Shown one piece after another: positions 48,591 to 61,462 of a stretch of DNA of 64,000 nt. Positions within the stretch are counted from its first letter, which is position 1. Every line of letters begins with the position of its first letter. The translations under genes and the position numbers were made by a program. Origin of the DNA: Romanomermis culicivorax (taxonomy: Eukaryota; Nematoda; Enoplea; Mermithida; Mermithidae); NCBI GenBank assembly GCA_963922205.1, contig CAWUHX010000144.1:744001-808000 (forward strand), written 5' to 3'. Below the pieces are notes generated by a model that worked only from the letters and a program-made list of their open reading frames with translations, had not been told where the DNA came from and did no database searches.

Positions 48591-50109
48591 AGGTGTGGTT
48601 GTGATTGGGATTATTTATCGATCATTTGAAGTAGTATGAATGGGTTTAGTACAAAAAAGTCATACTGTAGCTAGCTATTTGGAATAGACTCACATTCAAA
48701 AACGGTCATTCTTTGGTGCATTTTGATACTAATTGTAGCCGAGCAGTGATCTAAAGAAAGCTCTTGGCTACAAGACGGTTGAGGCATACTGTATATTTGT
48801 TGTAAGTCGAAGTTGATTAGAAAGAAAACTACTCAAAATGATAAAAAAATCCAGGCATTTGGATGTGCGGATTACTGTAGCTACGCCAAATCAATTTTTA
48901 AAAAATTAAAAAAGGGGAAAGATTGTACTAAAAGTATTTAGATTATAAGCATCTGTTGATTCCTTTGAGAAATAATCGATCGTAATTAAATAATAACGAG
49001 AAAAAATGGTTTCTTCTACGACATTCGCGTGCAGACATGGTAAATTAGTCATCGTGACGATAATTATAAAATTTTTTAAACCCAACGCTTGAAATCAACA
49101 TTATCATCATAGGCATGGCGTGGAGCAGACCAGCAAATCGAACGAAAATTTAATTAAGTAATGTAACATACAGTAAATATGTATCTGCTACAAATTGATT
49201 TTAAACGTGTCAACTTACTTACATTCCATGGGCTTTTACAAGCCTGGACCCTCAGATCAGCCCTTACCTGACCGGCCAATTTTTTTCTGGCTTAAGCCGA
49301 TTTCGGCTGAGGGCCGTGAACTGCACATGCGGGCCCTACTTTCTTTTAAACTCTGTAGAAAGTGAAGGAAGCTTCAGCAGAATTTTCGAAGTATGTAGAA
49401 GGACACTGCATTCTCGCGCAATTAAATTTCTAGTCTGAACAGATTCAGGATTGGAAATCATATAAGCATTACGCTCTAAAAGTGAGCGACTGCTCAATAG
49501 CACTACGAAATGAACATTTTTCATAATGATATTCTCGAAAAACATTGAATGAGAAGCATGTTGATGCTGACTAGGATCAAAGTGGACTGACATAGCATTA
49601 GACGAAAGTTCCACTAATGAGTTCACACAACTTGTGAAAATAGGGCTATACCAACAATTTGATAGAAAAGTATAGTCGAAATACCTCAAATTTTTGTTTT
49701 TTCTCAGTTTTTAATTTTTCCGTTTTTCAATTCACTACTTCGACATTTGCTACTTATTCCACATCCATAATTTTCTACTGTGTCGCCAGAATGGCCACTT
49801 TTCGGCACTATCCTTCGGGTAATAAAAGTTGGATATTTTTCGAGTTAGCTTATTCTACTCTTGAGGAAAAAAGCATCTTTTCGAGTTGAAGATTCTCCCA
49901 AGAAACCCGAGTTTGTTTGCAAACATTATTTTCTACGTGTCATCGAGTTACGTAGTGTGTAGAAAGGCGCCGGCAATAACTCCTTTTTCCTGCTCATTAT
50001 AGTGATTCATTTTATACCATGTATTTCTTTTTTGCATTTTTGTTGCGTTCTGCAGCAATATTGATAAAGTTAGCTGGAAACAATATTGACTTTTGTCTAT
50101 GGCTAAGTG
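48591..50109. other. No gene recognised
   Basis: AT-rich intergenic sequence. A GC-richer patch at 49255-49335 (GGCTTAAGCCGATTTCGGC) has short inverted symmetry, with no feature I can name. Confidence 0.4.
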
Positions 50110-50345
50110 AGTTAAAATTCAGGTGTAATTTGAAAATATGAAACGATCTTCGAAAATGTTTTAACTTGATTTACGGTTTTCCGCTAAACTATAATACTTG
50201 GAAACTGGAAAAACATGTTAGTCTACCCGACTAAACTCTAAAGATTTTCCGAGTAAGAATTTTCATTGTAAAAGCGTTGTGTGAACGATGATTTTTGTCA
50301 ATCTTCAACTCTTCAAAAGCACATAATGAACAACAGATTGTAGAT
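50110..50345 (+). repeat. Copy of the 'ACAGACTAT' MITE
   Basis: CGGTTTTCCGCTAAACTATA, CTACCCGACTAAACTC, TTCATTGTAAAAGCGTTGTG and AATGAACAACAGATTGTAG follow the family order. Confidence 0.65.
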
Positions 50346-50599
50346 TACTTTTCAAAACATGGAAACATGGACGAGTTTGAGACTGTGATTCCAAGAAAAA
50401 ATTAAAGTTCTTTGCGATCTATGAACTCAACAAGTGTCTGTCAGATTTTACACAGTTTAGAGCACTGCATACTGTACGCACATGGTATTTACAATTTATT
50501 AATTTGTTATCTTGCTTGCTTTGTATCCAGAAAAGAAAAACGAAAAAAATATTTAAAATAATTTTGATAAAGAATAAAGCAGGACATATTACCTGTCTA

Positions 50600-50835
50600 A
50601 TGCTTCTAAATAAGAAAACTGGAAGGCAAGTAATATTTCTTTTTTACAACTTTCCGCTAAATCCTATGTCAGATAGTTGTCAGGTGGCACTCAGAAAGCG
50701 TTGAACGTGCGCATACTCAACTAACTTTCAACGATTTTTGAGTAAAAAATATTATGCTGTAAAAGCTTTATTTAAACAATGTTGACGAGACTGATATTTT
50801 TTTATCACAAGCATTTTATTAGGAATTGCCTATAG
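50600..50835 (+). repeat. Copy of the 'ACAGACTAT' MITE
   Basis: TAATGCTTCTAAATAAG, GGAAGGCAAGTAATATTTC, CATACTCAACTAACTTTCAA and GCTGTAAAAGCTTTATTTAAAC follow the family order. The right end is degraded. Confidence 0.65.
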
Positions 50836-51152
50836 CATTGATCTTGAAGACCTAAAATCTTGATAAACCATTTTTGACCTTCCTATTTTTTGTCATGTTT
50901 TCAATTTCTGATCATTTTTAGAAAACAGACTAGTGATCTAATCGTGAAAATTTGGATAATCTTACAAAAGTCTGTAAACACTTGACGAGATTTTTCAGCG
51001 TGCAGTTCGCATGATGTGCCAGAAAATTTCACTCGACTATTGAGTTCAGTCTTTACTAGAATTGAAACGATTTCCATGGGTCAGTTTTTGAAAAATAGCT
51101 GCAAAAAATTCATAGTTTTGCATCTCAGGATACTAAAAATCACTTTCATTTG

Positions 51153-51376
51153 TAGTTTGTTTCTCTTGAAATGCTTGTAAATAATAGCAGTGGAAAGCAA
51201 GTACTATTTTATATTTTACGATTTTCTGACAGGACTAAAAATTTGTGACTATAGTCAACTAACCTTAAAAATTTTTTGCGAGAACAATTTTGTTGCAAGA
51301 TCTTTGTGTAAACGATACCGATAGCTATTTCTTGCCATTTTCCGATTTACAATCATTTTATGAAAAACAAACTATA
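51153..51376 (+). mobile_element. 'ACAGACTAT' MITE, near-complete
   Basis: TAGTTTGTTTCTCTTGAAATGC opens it and CATTTTATGAAAAACAAACTATAG closes it, as terminal inverted repeats. GTGGAAAGCAAGTACTATTT and CTTTGTGTAAACGATACC lie inside. Confidence 0.75.
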
Positions 51377-51845
51377 GTTCCTCCCAGATTTTTATCCGCG
51401 TTACGTTGTTCAGAATAGGGACGCAATGATGAAAATGGTGACTCGAAACAGGGTGTCTCGAATAATCTAAAAAAGCAGCGCAGTTTGATGTTAAAAGGAC
51501 AACGTGATGGGAAAGAGATTGTTGACATCTGTTCCAATGAAAAATTTTTGTTTGACTCTAGATTACTCCTTGCTTTTCCATAATTTTGCCCGATCACGCT
51601 ATGCGGATTTTTTTCGTTTTCTCCATTGGGATGCGGCATTGATTCTTGAATGAATTGGGGGAAAATTTGTTATGTATATCTTCCGTCAATAGGCGAGTCG
51701 GCAGCGGAATTAATGGTTATCGACCTTGCCGTGTTAATTTCAAATTAGAATCTATTATGCATTTCTCAAGAGCTTTATAGTTCACGGCTATAAATGTCTG
51801 AATCTCCATAAATGTCCATTTACTTGTGCTGTTTATTTCACGAGA

Positions 51846-52078
51846 TAGTTTGTTTTTCTTTAACTTTTATTTCTAAATGATAAAACTGAAAAGCAAGTAC
51901 TACGGCTTCTACCTAACCACGTGTCATTTAGAACTGAGATCTTGTGAACCTATCCAACTAACCGTTAACAATTTTTTGACCAAAAAATCTACAATAGAAC
52001 TTGTATGTAAACAAATTTACGACAATATCAAGTTTTGTTATTTTTTATTTCACGAAAATGTTATAAAAAATATCCTAC
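51846..52078 (+). repeat. Copy of the 'ACAGACTAT' MITE
   Basis: TAGTTTGTTTTTCTTTAACT, GAAAAGCAAGTACTACGGC, CCTATCCAACTAACCG and ACTTGTATGTAAACAAATTT follow the family order. The right end ATAAAAAATATCCTACA is diverged. Confidence 0.7.
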
Positions 52079-54783
52079 ATGTGCTTTGATGGTAACGAGA
52101 TTCCAAACTGAAATGAATTATTGTTATCCTAGAGGATGTGCGATTTTTTGTATTTAGAATTTTCTACAGTTTGTATTGAACTATCTTTGCCTGAACTCGG
52201 TTAGTTGATTTACAACCAACATTATGCAAACATTAGTTATTTTTCAGCGTTGGGGAGCTTTTGAGCAAAATGGAATTTTCTACATCAGGCCTTACAGACT
52301 TAGTCAGGCACGTGCCTAGAATTTGGTTTTTCTTCAATAGGAAATTCCATAAAATTTTGCCATTAGGGGCATACATGCCAACGTTACAACTGCTACATTT
52401 CTTGAGAATCTTCCCATACCAAGGTTATGTATATTTAAACTGATCACCTTTTTATAAAACATCACGTGATCCAATTTGTCATTTTTCTTTACGAAAAGTT
52501 GATTTACGGTAACAATTATAGATGAAATAGAATGAGGAATTTTTGTTGATACTGAGCCGGCTCATTCTTCCTCCGTCTTGAAAAGTCCACAAACGCGTTT
52601 GACGTAGGATTTAACCTTGATGAGCTAAAATTTATCATTGGTCTTGTTCTATTCCAGTAAATTTCCGAGTGAGTTGATGCTACATTAGATCAGCATGCAG
52701 AAATTGAAATTCCTGTTTTTTATATTACTGAAGCTGTTTTACGGCTAAAACCCCACAATTCTGAACTGTTTTGTTCCAGCGAATCTCGTTGAGAACTGGA
52801 TGAAAATTTTTATATCGGGATCGATTGCTTCTGAAACACAAGACTGATTAGGTTTCTATCACTTTATTGGCAGATTCTTATTTGAACATGCTCAATTAGA
52901 ATAACAAAAACCAGATCCTTGACCCTATTGCTTGTAATTTATTTGACGAAGTTAATTTTCAATCTTGACGAAGTTAATTTTCAATCATCAGTCCATGACG
53001 AGGAATAAAAAAGCGAGGAGGCAGATAATTTATGGTAATTTTGCGAGCCACACAGATTTTTTAACCTGATCATATCTATCTTATAGTATTATTGCTCAGT
53101 TCTTATAATTAAGCTTGTCATATTCATCAGCTCTTAGCTTGATGAACGTTCTCTTCCATCTAAACAAGGAAAAAGAGAACTGAATTATCCAATACCAGAA
53201 GCGTTTGTGCTTCGCTATTCCAAGCTGTAGAATGAATTCCACGTTTGTATTTTACGATCATGTTTTTCTCAGCAAATCTACGTTGAATTTTTCGGTATTG
53301 ACTTAAGTTCGTTGAAAATTCCATTAAGAAGGACCTTTAAAATCACGCTGCACTACTTATTTTTTAGAGAGTAATATCTAGAGAATTCACAAATATTGTT
53401 TAGCCATTGAGATTTTGTCATTGTTTCAATGTCTACAATCCCGTCACTGTCAACTTTCCACAGTTTTGGAAAGTTTGCTTTGGATAATTAAATCTCTCTT
53501 CCCATGCAACAGAAAAGTTGTTTGAAAGTTGCATCGATTCTGCTTGACTATGAATTAGATCCTTCCATTAATGATCAGATAGACATGAATCACTCGTACG
53601 TGTTACAGATCAGTGTTTATTATTTCATGTGTGACAAATCAGCCCTTTCTTAGAAAATGTTTTCAAAACATGTCGTTTCAGGAATTAAAAAATTCGATCA
53701 AACACCCGTCTCCACTTGGCAAAGACAGGTGAAAATAGCCACAGATTAAGCAACGTTATTCATGGAAGCCTGGTCACTTCTTATAACTTGACTTTGCACA
53801 CTCGTGAGACACCAGCATAAGCTCTTCAGCATCACTGTTTCTTTTCCATTTCATATAGCATAAGTAATTGTCTCTACTAAAGTAATTTTTCCCCAAGCTA
53901 AATCGAAACATCCCAAACGTTTTGTTCAAGCGTCGAGGTAAGTTGCTTATGATTGGATGCACAAAATTGAAGTATTCTCCCCTCCAACTCTTCTCCATCT
54001 ACAGGATAGTTTCCTAGAAGAAACATTTTTGTATGTTACCAGCCTCTCGTCACGCACGTTCACTTCCTCTTGTCATTTTTCTCCAATAGAAGAGATTTTC
54101 GACCAAACTCACGTTTCTAGATAGTTTTCCTTTGGAGTAATTGATGCGAGTGGAATTGGTGGAGAGGATTTTTATCATTAGTTATAGCGGTAGGTGTGGT
54201 GGAAAGGCCTGCAGCCCATGTTTGGAATAAGTCTCTGCAAGTTGATTTTCAACAAGTACGCAAGAAAAATTTTGAATATTTGATTAGGTTATTGAAGAAA
54301 ATTATCCGTCTATCTCTTTGGAAGAAAAAATTCTGATTGGCTACAGTAATAAGCGTACTAATTTTTCATTATTGAATTTTTCATATTTTTCCTGCATTCA
54401 CCATTTCAAAATAGACCATGCTCACAATAAATTTACAGAACTAACCAATTTGGAAGGCTTAACTAGGTTTTCATTTCTAATGTAGTCAGTCATCAATCGT
54501 GTAAAATTGCAAACATTTGTTTTGTTTGCGAAAAAATTGGAATTTCCTCTTCCCTTGTGACAAGTTGCCGCTGCTCTAAACGGCTATGGATCGACAAACA
54601 AAGCTCAACAAAATCTGTACAAAGTCGAATTTCGCATTTGAATACTGATTTCTTTTTATTAGCATAGCATGATCTTTATCTGCTTTTATCTCTAAAAACA
54701 TGAAGTCAATGGCTTCTCATCTTTGAGCATTGTATGAATGACTTGACAGTTCGACGCATGAAACATTATGTTCTAAACCTGGC
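52079..54783. other. No gene recognised
   Basis: AT-rich intergenic sequence with short unrecognised ORFs. Confidence 0.45.
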
Positions 54784-55010
54784 CCGGTTTCATCAATGAG
54801 ACTTAAGCTCCAGCTGAGCTGCAGTTCAACCTGTAGTTCAATCCTACATCCTATACCATTACTCTTAAGGGGCACCTCGACTGCAGCTTAACTTTCGCGA
54901 TATATTTTGAATGTATGAGTCAAGCTGCATCTGAGTATTGTGTAGGTGGCGCATGAGCTGCGCCTTAACAACTGCAGCTCAGCTGGAGCTTATGTCTCTT
55001 TGATGAAACC
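54784..55010. mobile_element. CCGGTTTC fold-back MITE, uninterrupted copy
   Basis: Inverted ends CCGGTTTCATCAATGAGACT and ATGTCTCTTTGATGAAACC extend inward through CTTAAGCTCCAGCTGAGCTGCAG and its near-complement. About 227 bp, no ORF. At 54803-54805 it keeps the TTA that is duplicated around the insertion in the copy at 24767-25094. Confidence 0.85.
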
Positions 55011-58000
55011 TGCTCCTGAGGTTTATTTTACTTACTGTATTTTTATTATTTGCTTAGATCGGCTACTTTCATCGTCCTCAATAATGCCTAAGCTTAGTGA
55101 TACGCAACTTTTTAATCGTATACACTAATTATAGGAATTATAGGAAGACTAAATCTAAATTTCCAGAAATTGGACATTCAGAGTTTGAAATGGGTTTGTA
55201 CACGAAGGTGGTGATAATTCTTTGAAAGTCATGTTCCAACATTCAGGATGCAGTGTATTGACGAAGAACCCACTCGGCATATGCCTTCATCTGCACTAGT
55301 CTATAGTGTGGTTTTCACAAAAGCGCACAAACTTTTGTGCAAATTTTTGAAAAGTGTCCAGCAGTTTGATACATTTCTGTCAGATGCAATGTCTTCATGC
55401 CCTCGGTTTCAGCGACATGCAGTTTCACGTTCCCAGGCTCTTGCTTTCACAGCTCATGTCGAGGAAAAAATTATTAAGCTACACTTTATCGAGACCATAT
55501 CCTCATAACGTTTCACACGCTTTTATTTTTGCTTCAGGACCAGTACTTATGACGCCGTCCGACATTTACCATTTAGAAATTAATCGAAAGCCCTTCTGCT
55601 GAATTTACATTACGTTGTCTCCGAAATGCCAGGTACTACATGATGATATTTTTCACTAATTATAATAATGTATAACACTGAACTGAATAGAATAGAGTGA
55701 ACTATATGCTTTTTGCAGGAGATGACAGTTTTTGCTCTTAAATTTCAAAACTATAAGTACGAGTAGGTCTCAACAATATCATTGAGCTCGTTTCGACGAA
55801 ATTTGTTTGTTGTACTACTTGATATGAAGAATTCATACGATAGCTATCTATTGAAGCTTAATAAAGATAAAGAAGATATTAGTGAAACCATGTAATGGCT
55901 AAAATAAAATACATAGAAATAAAATGAATTCATTAATTTAAAAAAGCCGTATTTGTATGTCATTATCGAAATGAAACAGCTGGTAATAACTTTCTAGGTT
56001 TTAAATTTGAATATGGCTATAATCTTGGATATATGTTTAAATTCATTTTTATGTTACAACCGACTTTATTAGTAACACTATGTACTTTAATATGCTAATT
56101 ATAATTGGTTTATAGCATTGTGAAATTCGTACATCTGTAATTCTAGTTTGTTAACGTAGTGAATCAGATTTCAAAAGAAAGGTTAGAGAAAATGATCGAC
56201 TACGTGATGAGTCTCAGCCCCATTGGATGGCTTCAGGGCCCTACATACATGTGTGGTAGTGATTAATTATGATTCCAATTTTTCCACAATTTTATTTGAA
56301 GAGAAAATTAAAGGAAGCCATGCAATGTAACCATTGTTTTGTATTCTGCGTACTATATTTGTTTTGACAAAACCGTCTTGAATAAAGGTTCTATGAAAGT
56401 TTCAGTCGACCAAAAATTATCTGTGGACAACGATGATTTACTATTTACATGGAAATTGTCAACGAAAATCGGCAATCACATGAATGCGAACTTAGGGGTT
56501 TTGATAGAAACTTTGATTAAAATCATGGTTATTCATGCAGTAATCCGTTTATTCGTTTTTAATTAACAAATAAGTGTTGCTTTGCTGAGGTTTTGTGAAT
56601 ATACAGCTTAAAGATTTGAAAAAGATGAGATTCACCATCAAATAGAATCCGCACGAAAACGTGAAAAAATATGGAATTTATTAGAGAGTAAGTACGATGA
56701 AATCCATTGACGTCTGATCCAATACTAATTTAGGTGACCTGACAAGATACTGATAATGTGACCAATTGTTCTATTGTATGTTATGGAAAAAACAGTGAAA
56801 GAAGAGAATTTCGTAATTTCATCTGCTTGCTCGACGTCGTAACTTTCTTGCTTTGGCTATGCTTCATCTGATAGGTAACTTGCGGGAAAAAATTTCTCAT
56901 GACATGCATAGAATTATGTTCGATCGTCTGTAATGGAGGATAATTGTTTAGAAACTGTAGACTTTTTATCGGAAATGGTGATCTGATACGACCTAAGCAT
57001 AAATTTTCTCTACTAACAGTCGTTGTACAAACTTGTCTTTTGCATGTTGAGCAGTTTTGATCGCCCGTTTCCTACATCATTCAATTAGAATTCAAAGTTC
57101 CTCGGCCCTTCGAATCTGTGTGGCATTGGCCATTGAGCCAAGTTTACGGCTGCAATGTCGCCGGATTAGATTTTACCTGAAGCCATATAATTAACATGAT
57201 CAGGATTGTTTGAATTTGTATCATTCATAGTTGTGTCGTCATTTTTGATCGAATCACAAAGATTCATAGTTTGGATTGACCCGACCTCAGATTTCCCTTA
57301 CTGCTGATGCTTCTATGAGTGTAACTTCAAGTTAGATGCAATTTATAATATTTCAAATCCACAGAAGTCCGTAAGAATTGGTGTCGTCGATTTTCTTCAC
57401 AGAATCGAAATTTCGATCAGATATTGATCATAAACTCCACAGAGATGATTACTGAGGAATGAAAAAATGCTGTCGATGAAAAATTCTATGCCGAAAATGG
57501 ATCTTTGTTCATCAGAATTAGCGAATCTACGTTACTCATTTTCCAACAATAATATTGAAAAATGTCAATGCCCATACGCCGATCTAGTGCGCAGGTGTTC
57601 GGTCGTTCGTTCGACGAGTTTGGTCCTCTTTTCCGCTTTTCCCTTACACTCTTCTCATCGACCACATGTTGTCATTCAATCTGCTAAAGCAGCATCAGCA
57701 GCCTTTCTTCCCCTCCCCTGCTTCCCAACTAATTCATTTGCATAGCAATAAAGCCATCTAATTATTATTATTCTATAGGCCTAAGTGGATGAGAAAGAGA
57801 GTTAGTCGTATTCAGGTGTACGATATTTATATACAGTATTAAGGCTTTTCCGACATTATAATCGTCTGGATATTTTTTACTTTGTACATTATAATGTAGG
57901 GTGTTCCGAAAAATGAATCTTCTGCACAAGTGAGAACCAACGAATCAAACTGCTCTCTGTTGTTCATAAACCTTGTCTGTAATCTCCATTTTGATTTGTC

Positions 58001-58611
58001 ACAGCTTTTTGCAACTACACATTCACATGGATCTTGTTATGACACAATTGGAATTTTATAAGTCACTTATCCATGGAAATTTTAAATATATCGTATATCA
58101 GAACTTGGCGATCTCTAACAATTGATGTCTGATTTGTTGACCTTTTAAAAAATACTGTCAAAAAGTTTTCGCAGTCAAATTCGCTACATAAAAAAACTAC
58201 AAGGATTTTTTTCATGACGCATTGAAATTTTAATAATGCTTTTTATGGGCATAACCATACGTTCTTGATCAGCTTGTTTTACCAGTCTTTTATGCAATAC
58301 ATCGCTGGATGATGTTTTAGGACGAATACTATTTCGCATACTAGTTCAAAGTTTCTGCTAACAGCGAATCGAATGACGCGTCGTAAAAGTGTCATTTAAT
58401 TACGGGTCAACTTGACGAATAAGTTGAAATATGTTCATGGAATTTACTACTAGACTTTAACCCTTACATCAACTCTGACATATACATATGGGGTCAAAAT
58501 TTTGAAATGGTGCAGAACTAGCTTAGACAAACCATCTCTCTCTTGATAACAAAATTACGCTAAGAACGCTATATTTCATCGAATAAGCTACTGTGAAAGA
58601 ACTTCGAAAAT
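55011..58611. other. No gene recognised
   Basis: AT-rich intergenic sequence. GTAGGGTGTTCCGAAAAATG at about 57896 resembles a mariner end, but I see no partner at a sensible distance. Confidence 0.45.
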
Positions 58612-58992
58612 AAAGCCCGGTTCATACTTCTGCTCGTTGCTCGGCGAGCATGCTTGGCGAGCATGCTCGACGCTGTGCTCGGAGATGTTTGGCGAGCACA
58701 GCGTCGAGCAAGCTGCTCGTCGAGCATGCTCGGCGCGTAAATATTTGCTGGGCGAGCAGAACCCCGAGCACAAAAAATTTGCTCGTCGAGCATGCTTGGG
58801 GTAGTAGTAAAATGTTCTACTCCTCCGAGCATGCTCGTCAAGCAACATACGTTATAAGTATAGACAATGAAAAACAGCCTATAGGCATGGCAAAACTATG
58901 TGAAACTGTGACTCGGTTTGCATTGTATATAGTTTAAAATAAGCTGCGTGCATTCTGCGTGTAGATTTTTTTGTTGTGAAAATTTTTTTGTC

Positions 58993-59127
58993 ATGTCTAT
59001 TCGGAAAAAATTATCAGAAGATGAAAAATTTAAACTTATTGAACTTGTGCGTGAAAAAGAATTTCTGTGGAACGTTCAATCACTCGATAACAAGGACGTC
59101 AGGAAAAAAACGAATTTTAGAATGTAA
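58993..59127 (+). pseudogene. MADF-domain protein fragment of the transposon
   Basis: A 44-codon ORF, MSIRKKLSEDEKFKLIELVR followed by EKEFLWNVQSLDNKDVRKK. LIxLV, an aromatic LW and the Asn/Arg pattern match the start of a MADF (Myb/SANT-like) DNA-binding domain, which accessory proteins of PIF/Harbinger elements carry. The domain is cut off after about 38 residues and runs into antisense transposase sequence, so an internal deletion probably joined the two ORFs. It stops at 59127. Confidence 0.75.
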
Positions 59128-59262
59128 TCGTCGAAGTAAATCATCAAATCGTGGTCCCGACATGCAGTAAATTTGAAAAAATCGCTCTGCATCATTATTT
59201 TTCAAGTCCGAAAAAAGTGTGGCATGTTGACCAAACTGCGACCTCGCCCTGTTCATAGGCAT
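59080..59262 (-). pseudogene. PIF/Harbinger transposase N-terminal fragment
   Basis: Reads RARSQFGQHATLFSDLKNND, then AERFFQIYCMSGPRFDDLLRRL, the family's conserved N-terminal region. Farther upstream, beyond the nested MITE at 59260-59680, the same frame continues as a basic CLMKRNRRR stretch followed by a stop codon where relatives usually have an aromatic residue. After LLRRLHSKI the protein runs into the MADF fragment. The catalytic part is absent. It overlaps the MADF fragment antisense at 59080-59127. Confidence 0.8.
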
Positions 59263-59680
59263 ACATGCACGTGGGGGTTTTGGGGGGGTTTGACCCCCAG
59301 CAGATTTTTATTGACCCTCAGCAGATTCTTGCTGACCCCCAGCAGATTTGAATTTTCCAGCAATTATTGAGAAGATGACGAAGGAAAATGAGCAAGAGAG
59401 AAGAGAAAGTCGAGATGAAAATGGAAATGATGCTGTAGTTTGACAATTTTTCTAAACAAATCATACTTGATTAAAAAAAAGTAACATGAAAACTTGAAAT
59501 AGTGCTGTCTAAGCAAGTAATTTAACATATGTGACTAATATACGTTGAAAAATATGCTGCTAGGATGTTAGAAGACTTTCATAGACCTTTCTTTTCGTTA
59601 TCAAGAACGAAAAAAAATTTTTGTATACCACCCCCTGTCCTGGCTGACCCCCAGCAGAATTTCTGTACTGTGCATGTATG
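59260..59680. mobile_element. Nested hAT-like MITE, 421 bp, perfect 8-bp target duplication
   Basis: Terminal inverted repeats CATACATGCAC and GTGCATGTATG. TTCATAGG lies on both sides (59252-59259 and 59681-59688). G tracts follow the left end, and TGACCCCCAGCAGAT occurs three or four times inside. It interrupts the transposase of the surrounding PIF/Harbinger element. Ends and duplication length match the elements at 7808 and 10087. Confidence 0.9.
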
Positions 59681-59984
59681 TTCATAGGACGCACTGATCA
59701 TCGTCTTCGATTTCTTTTCATCAAGCAATTATTGACGTGCAAAAAATGGGTAAGAACGCGAATTTTCAAGGTTTTGGAAAAATACATTTCAAAACGCGCG
59801 AAAAATTGGCTCGCAAAGTATGAACCAACTCCGAGCATGCTCGCCGAGCAAGATGCTGGCCGAGCATCCCCGAGCATGCTCGCCGAACATGCTCGGAGCT
59901 GTGCTTGGAGATGCTCAGCGAGCATGCTCGGCGAACATGCTCAGGGTAAATTTGCTCGCCAAGCAGAAGTATGAACCGGGCTTT

Positions 59985-61462
59985 AACGATTCGAGTTGTT
60001 TGCTCCTTTGAGACACCCTGTCCGTAATTTCAAAACATATAGGTACCCGTTTGTGTCATTATTAACGAATGAATGGGTGAAAAATCGCGCTGGCAACCCA
60101 CTTCCCCATATGCATATATATCAATCACCGTGGAGGCATTCCACTCCCGAGCACTTTAGCTTTCATGATTTATGTGTTCAGGAATTACGACTCAAAAGCT
60201 GGCCATTTTATAATACGTAATCTTTCGTGTTTTTGCTATTTATGGATAAATTTATATCCATTCTAATTTTGCTTGTCTCTGTTTATTCTTTTTCTCTCTT
60301 GGAAAAAAGAACCGATAAAGGGATATCTTCCACTTGTGGCGCTTTTGCGAAGATTTTGTCGAATCATAGCAGCAAAAAATAATATTATGTACAAGAAACA
60401 TACGCATAATAATATGATCAATTGGTAAAAATATTGACAGTGGCAAGATTTTTTACTTTGGAGAAACTTTTCCATCTTTCAAAAAAAGATATACGGCTGC
60501 AGATTGATCGAGAATTGCCCCATTTACCACGAATCTGTTGCGGACGTCATAATGAAGAACAGACGAAAAAGTTAGTACGCGATTTTTTTGAGATCAATGT
60601 TTTTGAATAATTGTTTTGTTTACACACATCTTTATCAGAATATGGATTGTATGAAGTTTGGTCAGAAATTTGAAACTCAGGATGAATTGCAAACCTTCTG
60701 TATCTCAAGAGTTCATTGGTCTCGTGTCTCTTTCCGTGCACAATTGTTAAATCTAATGTGAGAATTTTTGCATATTACTTTCTTTTCTCAATTCTGTGGA
60801 CATTGTTCGGTCAAAACAAGTGAGTCTAGTCACAGTCTGTACTTTTCGCGTGGAAACATTATCAAAGCATGTCTAACGAGTAGTTGCCTACTTATCTTCC
60901 TTGCTCTCTGTAAACCCATTTGAAAAGTTTATATCCTTTTGCTCATTAGGGAATGTTTCCAAGTGTAAATTCTGGAATTGTATGCTACAGTGTGTTCGAT
61001 AGCCTAAAGCTCTTGAAACATGCTGTTCTGAATTTCGGTGAAGTTTGAAAGATTAACTCCGAGCAACGTAAAGTCAGTCTTTCGTCAAACAAGGTACTTT
61101 TCCTGATGTCAGATGGTCCAATCAAATGAGACTAGTTACATGCTTATATCTGTCGTTGTTCCTCAAATCAAATATGGAACAACTTTCTATTGCCTTGGAC
61201 ATTTATGCTAATTTATGTGTAAAAAAGGCGCACGGGAAAAAAAGTTGGTGTAGCATTACTTCATTTGATGTTGGCTATCGAATGCACTATAGCCTTTGAA
61301 ATGTCTGAATTTACATCAGGAAATGTCCAGTATGATTATGACATATCAAGCGGAACACATCAGTGACTTGACTAATCCACTGATGGTGTGAATCAACGAC
61401 GGCGGGGTGAGTGAGTTAGATATGATAGCACTTCCGAATGTAAATTTTGTTCTGACACTCTG
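59985..61462. other. No gene recognised
   Basis: AT-rich intergenic sequence. GAGACACCCTGTCCG at about 60010 looks like a lone mariner-type end. Confidence 0.4.

Larger units (their letters stand above)
58612..59984. mobile_element. PIF/Harbinger transposon with GAGCATGCTC subterminal arrays
   Basis: Perfect terminal inverted repeats of 23 bp begin AAAGCCCGGTTCATACTTCT. TAA at the left and TTA at the right could be a diverged TWA target duplication. Each subterminal region (58634-58840 and 59828-59960) is packed with the palindrome GAGCATGCTC and variants, at least eight exact GAGCATGCT. Inside are tail-to-tail remnants of a MADF protein (plus) and a transposase (minus), the two ORFs that PIF/Harbinger elements often carry. 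A 421-bp MITE interrupts the transposase side. Confidence 0.88.

Noticed and set aside
51457-51480. Mariner-like end ACAGGGTGTCTCG, possibly paired with GAGACACCCTGTCCG near 60010
   Set aside because: The two ends are 8.5 kb apart with two unrelated elements between; the pairing is not convincing.
58569-58937. Overlapping ORFs rich in Glu-His-Ala-Arg repeats on both strands
   Set aside because: They translate the GAGCATGCTC subterminal palindromes of the Harbinger element; the repeats are DNA-level.
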